A DNA stretch of 64,000 nt from Gibbula magus (lineage: Eukaryota > Mollusca > Gastropoda > Trochida > Trochidae), in NCBI GenBank assembly GCA_936450465.1, contig OW388300.1, positions 19,531,232 to 19,595,231 on the forward strand. The letters are read 5' to 3'. The notes beneath the pieces are model-generated. The model ran no database searches. It saw only the letters and a program-made list of their open reading frames with translations, and was not told the DNA's origin. This document shows positions 48,501-55,299 of this stretch, piece by piece. A program made the translations under genes and the position numbers. Position 1 is the first letter of the stretch, and each line of letters starts with the position of its first letter.

Positions 48501-50743
48501 GTAATGTGACGGTGGGGAGCTCCGTGTTACGTCACTGGTCGATGTTTAAAGTGGATGCTGAACATCTCCATGAGAAAATGCTTTCTGGACTCTACACACA
48601 CCCCATGTAAAGATTTATCTGTTTTTAATCTGATAGATTTTGAATTTATAGAAAAAGGTATTGAATAAATGCTTACCACAAAAGTGGCAACTCCCCCCAT
48701 CCCACCTCATCGAGTTATGCACAATAGCATAAATAATTATATTTTTTTAGTGAAAATAATGGTAACACAAAATAAATAATATCTCGATTGGTTTTGCAGC
48801 TAGTAAACTTGAGTATTTAAAACATTAATATTGTATTTTGCAGCACAAAGTATGGAGGTCGACAGGGAGCTCTGCTGACTCCGTCTATTTACAACGGAAG
48901 TTTCCTTCTCCCAGAAGATCTCTCTGAACCACTCGACACGTACATCGACATGAGGCCCTGGTATAAGGTAGACACTGATAAACTAAGGAAACAGTTTTGA
49001 AATAATATTCAATGTTCATTGAAAGGAGGGTTTAATGTTAGAGAAAAAAAAAAGTTATCCAAATTTTACCAAAAATGCAACTATTCATACCGTTTGCCAA
49101 CTTCCCTACACAAAGCATAACTCTTGCCAGTCTCCATCACTGGCTGATTTAAGCCTTGCTGCATTTCCCTAAGGTTTCTGTTCTAGCAAATCAGAGCCTA
49201 CTGTGCATTTCAGGTGCAGCACTTCACTATCTTAGCACGGTAAAGTGATGGTTATACTTCAAGGCTTAAATCAGCCAGTGATGGAGACTGGCAAGAGTTA
49301 CACCTTGCGTATGGAAGTCAACTGCTTACTGGCTTCAACTGCAAATGATCTGATTTTAATCAGCAAATATTTACAAGAGGACCAAAACTGATACCAGTGT
49401 GTTTATTAGCTGTTGAAATAGCTGCCTGATAATCAATAAGATTCAAAAGGTCACATAGATTTCTCAAACGATTTTCAAAACTTTAAATTGAGATACTTGG
49501 GTATGAATAGTCTAAATGAGTAGAATCCATTGAATTGGAACATTGGGATCCAGCAATGTTCAAAAGGATTTGAGCCCCCTGAAAGCCCTCACTGTAGTAG
49601 CTGCAAAGCCGTGTGATTGACGTGTTAGTGTGTGAAATTTCTTCGGTGTGTTAGTGTGTGAAATTTCGTCGGTGTGTTAGTGTGTGATATTTTATTGGTG
49701 TGTTAGTGTGATATTTCATTGGTGTGTTAGTGTGATATTTCATTGGTGTGTTAGTGTGATATTTCATTGGTGTGTTAGTGTGATATTTCATTGGTGTGTT
49801 AGTGTGTGATATTTTCATTGGTGTGTTAGTGTGATATTTTATTGGTGTGTTAGTGTGATATTTCATTGGTGTGTTAGTGTGATATTTCATTGGTGTGTTA
49901 GTGTGTGATATTTTCATTGGTGTGTTAGTGTGATCTGATATTTCATTGGTGTGTTAGTGTGTTATTTCATTGGTGTTAGTGTGTGATATTTTCATTGGTG
50001 TTAGTGTGTGATATTTTTATTGGTGTGTTAGTGTGTGATATTTCATTGGTGTGTGAGTGTGTGATATTTCATTGGTTTGTTAGTGTGTGATATTTTCATT
50101 GGTGTGTTAGTGTGATATTTTATTGGTGTGTTAGTGTGATATTTTATTGGTGTGTTAGTGTGATATTTCATTGGTGTGTTAGTGTGATATTTCATTGGTG
50201 TGTTAGTGTGTGATATTTTCATTGGTGTGTTAGTGTGATCTGATATTTCATTGGTGTTAGTGTGTTATTTCATTGGTGTGTTAGTGTGTGATATTTTCAT
50301 TGGTGTTAGTGTGTGATATTTCATTGGTATGTTAGTGTGTGATATTTTTATTGGTGTGTTAGTGTGTGATATTTCATTGGTGTGTTAGTGTGTGATATTT
50401 CATTGGTGTGTTAGTGTGTGATATTTCATTGGTGTGTTAGTGTGTGATATTTCATTGGCGTGTTTGTGTGTGATATTTCATTGGTGTGTTAGTTTGTGAT
50501 ATTTCATTCTACTTACAGGGTCAGTTTTACATAAACGGAAACAACGTGGGACGCTACTGGCCGATCCTCGGCCCCCAGGTGACGCTCTACGTCCCGTCAT
50601 CCTTCCTCCTGCCCCGGCCTCACCTCAACCACGTGACTGTCCTCGAGCTGGAATATTCACCGTGTGAAATCAGCCAGGAGGCCTGCTTCATCAACTTTGT
50701 AGACAAACCGTTTATCAACAAAACAGTTACTGGTTACCTCTAG
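24504..50743 (+). CDS. GLB1-like: Beta-galactosidase, GH35 family, GLB1-like (17 exons, complete)
   Basis: Predicted to remove terminal beta-linked galactose from glycans in the lysosome or outside the cell. Seventeen exons join in frame to 645 residues plus stop (human GLB1 has 677). Exons: 24504-24554, 28278-28444, 28784-28934, 29587-29659, 30795-30889, 32990-33173, 37130-37185, 40292-40416, 41893-41933, 42143-42267, 43833-43907, 44789-44875, 46032-46136, 47553-47690, 48491-48606, 48844-48967, 50519-50743. Order of parts: signal peptide (1 to about 20), catalytic barrel with [21 protein letters not shown] (acid/base Glu183) and TEFY (nucleophile Glu263), then two beta domains with [14 protein letters not shown] and GRYWP segments. 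Cys190/Cys225 and two C-terminal Cys match human disulfides. Odd: human Glu129 is Gly120 here and human Tyr333 is His333, so substrate choice may differ. No stops or frameshifts; all introns are GT-AG except intron 11 (GC-AG). Family is certain; exact specificity is not. Confidence 0.93.
25538..25621 (-). CDS. Possible last coding exon inside the intron-1 element
   Basis: Phase-0 acceptor (TTTAAGAG) followed by 27 codons ([20 protein letters not shown] then KLTKWRE) and TAA. It looks like the charged C-terminal end of a transposon-borne protein. An exon-like block at about 26680-26835 (minus) may lie between but has a stop in its likely frame. Confidence 0.3.
   Translation of the reverse strand, partial: AVQKNMDTRHPSERDIEHAIKLTKWRE
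25790..26010. repeat. TTCATGAA palindrome cluster
   Basis: About ten TTCATGAA or near copies in 220 bp, arranged as a larger imperfect inverted repeat around 25905 (arms hold GTGAGAATTT-like and AGTTCATGAA blocks). Probably a small foldback element. Confidence 0.5.
26156..26650. mobile_element. Mariner-type MITE, 495 bp
   Basis: TIRs of about 80 bp beginning CAGAGTCGTGCAAAAAGTAT and, reversed, CAGAGTGATGCAAAAAGTAT. The GCAAAAAGTATTCGGAC start is typical of Tc1/mariner ends. No coding capacity. Confidence 0.7.
27599..27652 (-). CDS. Possible first coding exon inside the intron-1 element
   Basis: On the minus strand an ATG opens 18 codons ([18 protein letters not shown]) ended by a consensus GTAAGT donor in phase 0. 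Two TGACGTCA sites lie just upstream (27670-27700). Function unknown; no continuous second exon could be proved. Confidence 0.35.
28278..28444 (+). CDS. GLB1-like: GLB1-like exon 2: start of catalytic barrel
   Basis: Encodes the GH35 N-terminal block with [14 protein letters not shown] and [12 protein letters not shown] residues; acceptor AATGCAG, donor GTGAGT, ends in phase 2. A transposon end (TACCGTATTTCCTC) begins 6 nt into the intron. Confidence 0.92.
28451..28680. mobile_element. MITE of the TACCGTATTTCCTCT family at the exon 2 donor
   Basis: Begins at the sixth base of intron 2 and has repeated CTCTAATATAAAGCGCC units. The other end is not clear. Confidence 0.5.
28784..28934 (+). CDS. 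GLB1-like: GLB1-like exon 3: YVPWNFH and RPGPY motifs
   Basis: Holds Tyr74 (human Tyr83, galactose contact) and RPGPY. The segment after it reads TDAGWDF where human has ICAEWEM, so the galactose-binding Glu is Gly120. Acceptor TTTTACAG, donor GTGAGT. Confidence 0.93.
29587..29659 (+). CDS. GLB1-like: GLB1-like exon 4
   Basis: Begins GGLASFLM, equivalent to human GGLPAWLL, and ends in phase 1 at CCAG|GTAAAA. The last 29 nt of the exon and its donor are repeated exactly 100 bp downstream (29731-29830), giving a second, decoy donor at 29760. Confidence 0.88.
29631..29945 (+). repeat. Duplicated exon 4 edge and GTAAAT repeats
   Basis: 29631-29730 is copied at 29731-29830 with few changes, including the last 29 exon bases and the donor. 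After it come TAAATGTAAATG and AATAAATATTGCTTTCACAA units to 29945. Confidence 0.85.
30191..30505. mobile_element. MITE with TACCGTATTC ends, 315 bp
   Basis: TACCGTATTCTCTCGGGTAT at the left, inverse of ATACCGGATAGAATACGGTA at the right; likely TA target. Interior has GGGGTGGGCTTTTAG-like repeats. Confidence 0.65.
30520..30752 (-). mobile_element. tRNA-headed SINE copy
   Basis: The minus strand from 30752 reads like a tRNA with A box TAGCTCAGTGGGT and B box GGTTCAAATCC, then the family body with TTCTCTACAG and GGGAGAAGGCC blocks. Degenerate, so an old copy. Confidence 0.6.
30795..30889 (+). CDS. GLB1-like: GLB1-like exon 5
   Basis: Encodes the helix before the acid/base loop, with [16 protein letters not shown]. 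Acceptor ATCTCCAG, donor GTACTC, ends in phase 0. A TTAA-family transposon starts 56 nt into the intron. Confidence 0.93.
30988..31165. mobile_element. Foldback insertion with 11-bp TSD
   Basis: TGATAGTTTGT flanks it at 30977-30987 and 31166-31176. Arms of 41 bp (30988-31028 and 31089-31129) are near perfect. The inner GATGTTTCGATGCAGATACT family also occurs at 6735-6800 and 42830-42910. Confidence 0.8.
31282..32060 (+). mobile_element. Tandem-array element (Helentron-like)
   Basis: Starts AGCTCATCTGGCCTGAAAGG, contains CCGTCCGTCCG repeats and about three units of some 140 bp with TTGTAGATTT and TGTGACCCTGTGACC, and ends with CTGATGAGCTACAGAGGCAG, a small hairpin and CTATGTT. No TSD at T/T. 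Such elements with arrays and a 3' hairpin resemble Helitron/Helentron-derived elements of bivalves. Confidence 0.55.
32990..33173 (+). CDS. GLB1-like: GLB1-like exon 6: acid/base Glu
   Basis: Begins VENEYGS, with Asn182 and acid/base Glu183 (human Asn187/Glu188). Cys190 and Cys225 match human Cys195-Cys230. Ends YTTVDFGIG in phase 1. A tandem-repeat array starts about 15 nt after the donor. Confidence 0.94.
33185..33680 (+). repeat. Tandem array, about 145-bp units, next to exon 6
   Basis: Same units as in 31282-32060 (GATTCTAAATTGTAGATTTT recurring at about 33200, 33345 and 33490), without the element ends. Starts within about 15 nt of the exon 6 donor. Confidence 0.75.
34266..34965. mobile_element. 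Unclassified insertion in the LINE
   Basis: Holds a perfect 23-bp foldback (34288-34310 and 34367-34389) with an inner CCTCGAGGGC/GCCCGAGG stem, a tRNA-Leu-like stretch and several GGTCTTACTTT/AAGTAAGACCT inverted pieces. Ends not fixed. Confidence 0.45.
34680..34745 (+). pseudogene. tRNA-Leu-like sequence
   Basis: TAGCCGAGCGGTCTAAGG is a strong leucine-type A box and GGTTCGATTCC a B box, but the acceptor ends do not pair and the anticodon arm is poor. tRNA pseudogene or SINE head. Confidence 0.5.
35328..35746. mobile_element. hAT-type MITE, 419 bp
   Basis: 8-bp TSD GTCGCTTT at 35320-35327 and 35747-35754. TIRs TAGGGGTGTAAC and, reversed, TAGGGGTGACTATTC. Interior rich in CTATCG/CGATAG. Confidence 0.85.
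35782..36806. mobile_element. hAT-type element, 1025 bp, non-autonomous
   Basis: 8-bp TSD CTGTTAAG at 35774-35781 and 36807-36814. Ends TAGTGTTGGGAATCGA and, reversed, TAGTGGTGCACCGATCGA; both subterminal zones carry many ATCGAT sites. No transposase. Confidence 0.85.
37130..37185 (+). CDS. GLB1-like: GLB1-like exon 7 (56 nt)
   Basis: Short exon encoding [18 protein letters not shown], aligned to human NITDAFLSQRKCEPKGPL. It lies between a LINE 3' end, whose CTT-rich tail forms the pyrimidine tract of the acceptor, and a pogo element that starts about 25 nt after the donor. Confidence 0.88.
37348..37371 (+). CDS. Pogo transposase exon 1 (predicted)
   Basis: ATG plus seven codons, then GTAAGT. 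Supported by phase-0 joining to exon 2, whose own open frame has no ATG at its 5' end. Confidence 0.55.
37348..39467 (+). CDS. Pogo-type (Tc1/mariner superfamily) transposase with C-terminal PHD-like finger
   Basis: Cut-and-paste transposase or a gene derived from one, in GLB1-like intron 7 on the same strand. Exon 1 (37348-37371, ATG to a GTAAGT donor, 8 codons) joins exon 2 (37677-39467, acceptor TTTATAG) in phase 0, giving about 604 residues with no break. Order: Psq-type HTH (about 25-65), CENP-B-like HTH with [16 protein letters not shown] (to about 150), DDE domain with [19 protein letters not shown] and HVLQPMDVG giving Asp188, Asp297 and Asp333 (DD35D spacing), then a Lys/Ser-rich tail with PTKKRKV, which resembles a nuclear import signal, and a Cys/His finger (CCKCKK, WAQC, CQHWTH, FWCPC) of PHD type. 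The start without the small exon would lack an ATG. Confidence 0.85.
37677..39467 (+). CDS. Pogo transposase exon 2
   Basis: Open for 596 codons after the acceptor TTTATAG. Carries all recognisable domains and the stop. Confidence 0.88.
   Translation, partial: VLTDGETPRRGKYRKYSFDALDKAYDAITSGMSIRKASAKFSIPFATLHDRISGKVSVECITTGRDPVLSMEEEKQLVDHIKAMSNFGYGYTRAEVTAIATDLAVCLGKKSKDDPGFSLQWFYGFLKRWPDLSVRRPRSLEIQRARATSEETVNKYFNELDNVFTKYNLKNDPQRIYNIDEKGLVENHTPPSVVTSSQGTPVSVTTSRSSTTTVIGCGNAAGSSIPPFFIFKGKRMRDELLEGSTPGTAGTVSDSGWSNSEIFQYYLQEHFLKYSVAASADAPLLILYDGHKSHVSVPLITWARQHHIILFVLPAHTSHVLQPMDVGCFGPFSRIYNNMRHKYMRENATSSVNKHSVCQLGCRAYNLSLTPSNLQSSFRKCCIYPYNASVACDMNFSPSSVFKPAETSLDQCAVDMVVENPSEPIAEKSDVAEFFKEKSSVLVNKSVPTKKRKVLSAVVGGKAITEDDILEKICSHQAENSAPQKRKKYSKKSKSTKTIPVRKNASPKPSTSGISRTDSFDSYDSDDVISDEELCCKCKKQVPDEVRRSVSLIITTWAQCTHPTCQHWTHLRFCTPVRVVRRHSEFWCPCHNEPEE
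40292..40416 (+). CDS. GLB1-like: GLB1-like exon 8: nucleophile Glu
   Basis: Begins [14 protein letters not shown]; Glu263 matches human nucleophile Glu268. The loop after it is one residue longer than human EFYTGWLDHW and lacks the GW pair. Donor is GTGCGT at 40417, chosen because it alone keeps the frame into exon 9. Confidence 0.88.
40590..40836. mobile_element. Foldback MITE, about 75-bp TIRs
   Basis: Arms contain GCATTACTGGCTGATTTAAC and its inverse. Related copies at 49085-49325 and 56455-56660. Confidence 0.8.
40845..41240 (-). pseudogene. RTE-like LINE 3' end with a frameshift
   Basis: Minus-strand frames encode [20 protein letters not shown] and [20 protein letters not shown], then, after a frame change near 40960, the end block [12 protein letters not shown]. 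This is the conserved C-terminus of RTE-group LINE proteins. Short TAAG repeats at the low end are the usual RTE tail. Confidence 0.75.
41792..41855. mobile_element. Short MITE with CATAGGCGTAGG ends
   Basis: ATCATAGGCGTAGGA at the left and its inverse at the right; C-rich centre. Same family as 52404-52506. It lies 37 bp before GLB1-like exon 9. Confidence 0.7.
41893..41933 (+). CDS. GLB1-like: GLB1-like exon 9 (41 nt)
   Basis: Encodes [13 protein letters not shown], equivalent to human YMFIGGTNFAYWN. Acceptor GTTTTACAG, donor GTAAGT; phase 2 in, phase 1 out. Confidence 0.92.
42143..42267 (+). CDS. GLB1-like: GLB1-like exon 10: end of barrel
   Basis: Holds [15 protein letters not shown], aligned to human [14 protein letters not shown]. 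The second Tyr (human Tyr333) is His333. Donor GTGAGC, phase 0. Confidence 0.93.
43300..43545 (+). mobile_element. SINE copy in GLB1-like intron 10
   Basis: Body of the same family in plus orientation (GGGCACGGCAACTGTGTCTG to GCGGCGTTAAACCCC). It runs into a CACCT-repeat tail. Confidence 0.65.
43544..43720. repeat. (CACCT/CACCC)n satellite tail
   Basis: About 175 bp of five-base repeats CACCT and CACCC at the 3' end of the SINE. The SINE tail itself ends in GAGGTGAGG, so the array probably grew from the element. Confidence 0.9.
43833..43907 (+). CDS. GLB1-like: GLB1-like exon 11
   Basis: Linker exon with [10 protein letters not shown] (human FAYGKVTLEK). It ends AAG|GCAAGT: a GC donor with otherwise perfect consensus, and the only choice that joins exon 12 in phase 0. 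Confidence 0.86.
44382..44763. mobile_element. MITE with GTTAAAGGGAGGGTTCT ends
   Basis: GTTAAAGGGAGGGTTCTG at 44382, inverse TAGAACCCTCCTTTTAAC at 44763. Its left part is also present at 44020-44110, and a related piece at 60630-60710. Confidence 0.7.
44789..44875 (+). CDS. GLB1-like: GLB1-like exon 12
   Basis: Encodes the first beta-domain segment, with [14 protein letters not shown] like human IKSLYPLTFIQVKQ. A small TIR element ends 25 nt before the acceptor. Confidence 0.88.
44933..45500. other. Open but unidentified stretch in intron 12
   Basis: A plus-strand frame of 88 codons (44933-45199) is open, without a recognised motif. Its reverse is open too, so chance is likely. Confidence 0.3.
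45509..45653. repeat. Perfect 53-bp inverted repeat in intron 12
   Basis: 45509-45561 is the exact inverse of 45601-45653 with a 39-nt loop. Transcribed with GLB1-like, it would form a long hairpin. Confidence 0.92.
46032..46136 (+). CDS. GLB1-like: GLB1-like exon 13
   Basis: Encodes [10 protein letters not shown] and [14 protein letters not shown], matching human GFVLYRT and VHDRAYVAVDG. Acceptor TTGCTAG, donor GTGAGT. Confidence 0.92.
46503..47400 (+). mobile_element. Tandem-array element with CCCCCGCC ends, intron 13
   Basis: Starts ATCCCCCGCCACGAAGTGG, has CCGTCCGTCCG repeats, four to five units of about 168 bp (AAAGGGGACAGCTTTT, AATACCTTGATGGAGTTCGA), and ends GGCGGGGGATGTTG. Confidence 0.7.
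47553..47690 (+). CDS. GLB1-like: GLB1-like exon 14
   Basis: Encodes [16 protein letters not shown], matching human ATLDLLVENMGRVNYG. Acceptor CTCATCAG, donor GTGAGG, phase 0 on both sides. Confidence 0.93.
48491..48606 (+). CDS. GLB1-like: GLB1-like exon 15
   Basis: Starts [16 protein letters not shown], equivalent to human GLVSNLTLSSNILTDW. Ends in phase 2 at CCCCAT|GTAAAG. Confidence 0.92.
48844..48967 (+). CDS. GLB1-like: GLB1-like exon 16
   Basis: Encodes [15 protein letters not shown] and [11 protein letters not shown], equivalent to human AFYMGNFSIPSGIPD and DTFIQFPGWTK. Ends in phase 0 at AAG|GTAGAC. Confidence 0.9.
49085..49325. mobile_element. Foldback MITE, second copy
   Basis: Shares ATCACTGGCTGATTTAAGCC and its inverse with 40590-40836; lies in GLB1-like intron 16. 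Confidence 0.75.
49626..50508 (+). repeat. Minisatellite, about 22-28 bp units, at the exon 17 acceptor
   Basis: Some 35 units of the type TGTGTTAGTGTGATATTTCA with length variants. It ends at about 50508, directly before CTACTTACAG. Confidence 0.95.
50519..50743 (+). CDS. GLB1-like: GLB1-like exon 17: C-terminus
   Basis: Encodes [26 protein letters not shown] and [11 protein letters not shown], then TAG at 50741. The two Cys match the human C-terminal disulfide. The minisatellite of intron 16 ends about 8 nt before the CTTACAG acceptor. Confidence 0.95.
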   Translation, partial: GQFYINGNNVGRYWPILGPQVTLYVPSSFLLPRPHLNHVTVLELEYSPCEISQEACFINFVDKPFINKTVTGYL

Positions 50744-51095
50744 TTACCTCCTCAATTGATCTAATCTAGTACCGGAAGTAGGGAGTGTTCAAGATATTTA
50801 CTTCAGCTTGGTTCCTGATTTTCAACCCAAGGCCATCATTATGTTGCATTGTTAACCTTTATTTTTCGGTGACAGAGCCAGAGTCGGAGCTCTGTTTTTT
50901 TTTCCATGTAAACTTCATGAACATCCTGGGTGAAATGCCCCTTGCAATATGTGAAAATGCAGTTTTTTTCAGTGACAGATCCAAAGGGGGATCAGGGCTT
51001 TGAAGGAAGCTTAGAGTGTTCAGGAGCTTCAAACCCCTTTTTTAAAAAAATTTGCATGTAAATTCGATGAATCCCTTAGGCAAAACCCCACTTAC

Positions 51096-51101
51096 AATAA
51101 A
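51096..51101 (+). terminator. Candidate polyadenylation signal for GLB1-like
   Basis: First AATAAA after the stop codon (about 350 nt downstream). Others follow at 52655 and near 53095, so the true 3' end is not fixed by sequence alone. Confidence 0.35.
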
Positions 51102-52400
51102 CAATGTGTGAAAATATTAACCCCACTCGACCCCTAAAAAAAATATTCCTGGATCTGTTTCAGTTATGGTTATTCTAGTTTTCTTCATTATAGAAGTCTC
51201 TTTATCTGTGATATTTCTTTTTTACCTTATAACCTTTTTATCTCTGTATGCTGTATGTTTTATCTTCTTCACTGGAGAAGATGAAAGGATTGTATATTTT
51301 CAGATCTTCACAGCATTATTATGCATTCAGTATCTTGCCAGAGTTGACTTAATATCTCAATAATTTATATTTTTTTAAAAACATTTACCGGGTATTATAA
51401 ATGCATCTTCATATCCATGTGACTTACAAGTCATATTGCATATCTGTATTGTGCAATTTTACAACTTAAAATATATGTTGACCTTTTACTTATTGCCTCT
51501 CCACACACTGACTAAAAAAGCAAGGTGAAAACTGTACTAGACGAGTCAGCACTATTTCCCCCATTGCTGCAGTTTATGATTTTAAACTTTTTAAAGAAAA
51601 AGTTGTTAAATGAGCAATACTTTGTGTGTAAAATTGTAAGGAATGGAGAGTTTATACTTGGTCATTATCATATACATAATGTATATTCTGCAACTGATCT
51701 TAGACCTATTCACATATGAACATATATGAGCTATGAACAAGCATTTACGTAGAGGGTAATGTCCGAGTATCTCTCCATTCCTTAAAAATAATGGAGCCGG
51801 GCCCCATTATTTTTAAGGAATGGAGAGTTACGAGGATATTACCCTACTTAAATTACACTCAAAGTATTGCTCTTATCAAAATTGCTTTAAAAAGTTAATG
51901 AAATTCAATTTCTACTTAAAAAATATGATGTGATGTGCAACTCTCCAATACTGGAAAATAATGGAGTGAAAGAACAATAGGATGACGTCACAAGTGTAAT
52001 TTAACTAGAATTTTTGATTGAATTTGATATATTGAAGTAAATTGCTTTGATTTGTCACAGTCTTCCCACAAGAGTGAGGTCCCTAAAGATTGTCTATCAT
52101 AACCACTGTTACATAAAGGCAATATTTCACCATTCTATCATTACCTGGCTGTGAAAGTTTGCAACTCTGGTAACATTCCTATCTGATCAATCTAATATCG
52201 TTTTAGATCTGCGACTGAATTCTGTCTTACATATGTGTGCATCGCACAGATGAAGGAACTCTAGTCATTTCAACGGATTGCTCAGTTTGAAACATCATTG
52301 CGGTTTGCACAACTGATCATGATTCTCCATTTCTAGCCTAAATGTAACAGAGGTTACGATAGAAAATCTGAAGAGAGTAACCTGTGGAAAAAGAATGGAC
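51102..52400. other. GLB1-like 3' flank with a 24-bp hairpin
   Basis: No gene seen. CTCTCCATTCCTTAAAAATA (51771) pairs with its inverse ending at 51827 across a 9-nt loop. Confidence 0.5.
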
Positions 52401-52403
52401 AAA

Positions 52404-52506
52404 TCATAGGCGTAGGAACAGTTTTAGGAATATGTTTTGGGTGTGAATGTCGTTTTAGTCCAAAAGACCCCAAACTAGGGGGGGTGGGGTGGTTCCTACG
52501 CCTATG
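52404..52506. mobile_element. Short MITE with CATAGGCGTAGG ends, second copy
   Basis: CATAGGCGTAGGAACAG at the left, inverse GTTCCTACGCCTATG at the right. Confidence 0.7.
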
Positions 52507-53299
52507 CAAATAGTTTCATGGTACTATTGTCACTCAACATTCTGTGATGCAAAGACCGCGCTTGTCGAACTTGATTAAATAGATTTATGATTTAGAGGCA
52601 AATACTCAAAGACTGATAAATGTGTTACTTGTCATAAAACCTTGTTTTATTGTAAATAAATTTATCTGTAATACTGATTGGCCATCCTCCGTCACCCAGA
52701 GCTCAATGATCCGATTGTCTACACAATATAACCCCTGGGAATTTTATTAAGATTACCTGCCCTTGATTTTATGAAAGCCAATCAAATTACTACATTAGTT
52801 GATCCTACAGGTCTCAAAAGTCTTTCACTAAAATAATTTTGTTGGATTTTGACTATTCATTGGCAAACGTATGTGGCAAGATTCAAGTAATTTGAGTTCT
52901 TGTGTAAAGTACCAGGAGTAATGGTAGAGAAACCGACATTAGCTTTGGGTGACTGAGGATAGATGTTAGTATATATATCTATTCCTCAGTATGGAAGGCA
53001 CAAGCAATGTTTTAATGTTATGAATTTTTCTTCAAATGTCTGGACATTCCCATTGTTATATTGAACCGTTTTTCTGAACTTTGTCTTTTTGGGAAATAAA
53101 TTTCTCATAATTTTGCCTTGTTTTTTGTCATGGGAAAAAAAGGAGAAACGTTTTTTCACCACACAATTTGGAGCATACCACTTTTTACGGACTGGTTAAT
53201 ACCATAAAATACTAATCATGCACTCTTGAACTGTAGTCGCCCATTTAGTTGATTGGGGTTTGACATGAAAATTGCACGTTTGTGAATTTCAGTCTATCC

Positions 53300-53346
53300 C
53301 ATCCACGGTTACCCATGGTTTTATATATGCTCCGTTACTCTCCACT
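53300..53346 (+). repeat. Single arm of the 23.3-kb hairpin
   Basis: Matches 23307-23353 with one mismatch seen, without the partner arm. Confidence 0.85.
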
Positions 53347-53939
53347 ATATCACACATGGGGAACTTATCAGAAAAATCTGTACTCAAATTACCCGCAGGC
53401 TCCATTTCAATATTTGATAAAATGGAGATATTCTATGAATAAATTCTTTTTTTAGAGTCAGTTTAAGACTAACGCAGTCTCTACCACAGTCTATAACACA
53501 GTGCAGCACAGTAGTTTGAAGTAACCTGAAACCTCTGTGTTGCTATCAGTTTTCATCCTTCTGCAAGGCAGTGGTCACCCCCAGGTCAACACAATGCAAT
53601 TACGGTACATAACATGCAGACACTGGACTCACAGCCAGTAAAATTTATATGTTAGATGTTGTTTTTCCTACAATTGTTTATTTTTCTATACTGGAGAAGA
53701 AGATGAAAATAGATGTGGTGTCACAATCTCATGTAGCTACTTCTTTTATAGTCCTATGCTATCACCAGTCATATTCAATTCACGTATCTCATATAAAATA
53801 AAACAAATTTAATTCCTCTTCAAGTTATTCCTTCAAAGGGTATTCAGTAGTTCTCATTTCAAATAGATTCACATTAAACATGTCCATAATGTAGACATTT
53901 ATCTTATTTCTTGTTCCCATTGAATACTGGCTGAAGTGC

Positions 53940-54630
53940 ACATAAAATCTCAGAAATAAGGTGTAAAATGAAATAGGCTTTTAGGTTATGATCCCTGTGA
54001 ACCATATTTGGCGTCACAGGCTCACCAAATTTACAATTTAGAATCCCTTACAGCCAAGGAGTCTGTACATATAATTTCAGCTCGCTAGAGCCATTGGGAC
54101 TGGAGAAGATGATGAAAATAGCATTTTAGGTCACTGCCTCTGTGACCGAGATTTGGGGTCTCACGGTCACCAAATCTACAATTTAGTATCCCCTTCAGTC
54201 AAGGAGTCTTTACATAAAATTTCAACGCTCTACGTTCATTGGTTCTGGAGAAGAAGATGAAAATAGCTTTTTAGGTTATGACCCCTGTGAGCCACATTTG
54301 GGGTCACCAAATCTACAATTTAGTATCCCCTTCAGCCAAGGAGTCTGTACATAAAATTTCAGCTCTCTGGAGTCATTGGTTCTGGAGAAGAAGATGAAAA
54401 TAGCTTTTTAGGTTATGACCCCCTGTGAGCCACATTTGGGGTCACAGGGTCACCAAATCTACAATTTAGTATCCCCTTCAGCCAAGGAGTCTGTACATAA
54501 AATTTCAGCTCTCTGGAGTCATTGGTTCTGGAGAAGTCGAAAAAGCGAAAAGTTTGCAGACGGACGGACGGACGCCATCCCATGCCATAAGCCCATCGGG
54601 CCTTTCAGGCCTGATGAGCTAAAAATCCAT
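53940..54630 (-). mobile_element. Tandem-array (Helentron-like) element, reverse copy
   Basis: Inverse of the 31282-32060 type: about four units, then GGACGGACGGACG and GGCCTGATGAGCT at 54608-54620. Confidence 0.65.
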
Positions 54631-55299
54631 TAAATGTGAAATTTTACAAAATAATAACAAAAAAATCATTGCAGTATATTTTAAATTATGAATATTTTAA
54701 ATGAAGTGCATATCATAAGGTTAAACTTCTCATACATATACTTATGCCGGAATTATTTTTGAAAAGGAGATAATTAATTTATCTACATTTGCTTAATTTA
54801 AATCGGCAATTATTTATTTTTAAGAGTGCTTAGACCCTGTGAGCATTCAAGACAAGTGATTATTCAAGGATTTACGGTAATTATGTTCCGATTTTAATGA
54901 GATTGAGCAAACACATCAAGATGTCTGAATGTTCACTTAAAATACTTTCTAGAGTATATCATGTAAATGAACAATCGTGAGAAAACTATGTTCTCTACAT
55001 TGAAACTACTCAATGATTACTATTTCTAAAAAAATCATGCCTGAAATCAAGAAGCCATGAAATTTCTTTGTTCAAATCTCCGATCTTTAATCAGACTGGC
55101 CTTGAGGTAGTGTTGGATCACAATTATGGAGTGTACATCCAAACCAGAGCGAAAGTCATTGCGAGGATCAAATGTTTCAATTTTGCTAGCATTAGATGTA
55201 CAAATGATAATTGATGTTTCTCTTCCAATTTACTCTCAAGATGGTTACAAGAATCCAAACTCATAGAATAACAAGTGGTTGTCACTAAGGTGACATAAT

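Noticed and set aside
49651..49917. Asn-Thr-Pro-Met-Lys repeat protein, or a CRISPR-like array
   Set aside because: It is a minisatellite with no distinct spacers; units differ only by small indels, and the frame is chance.
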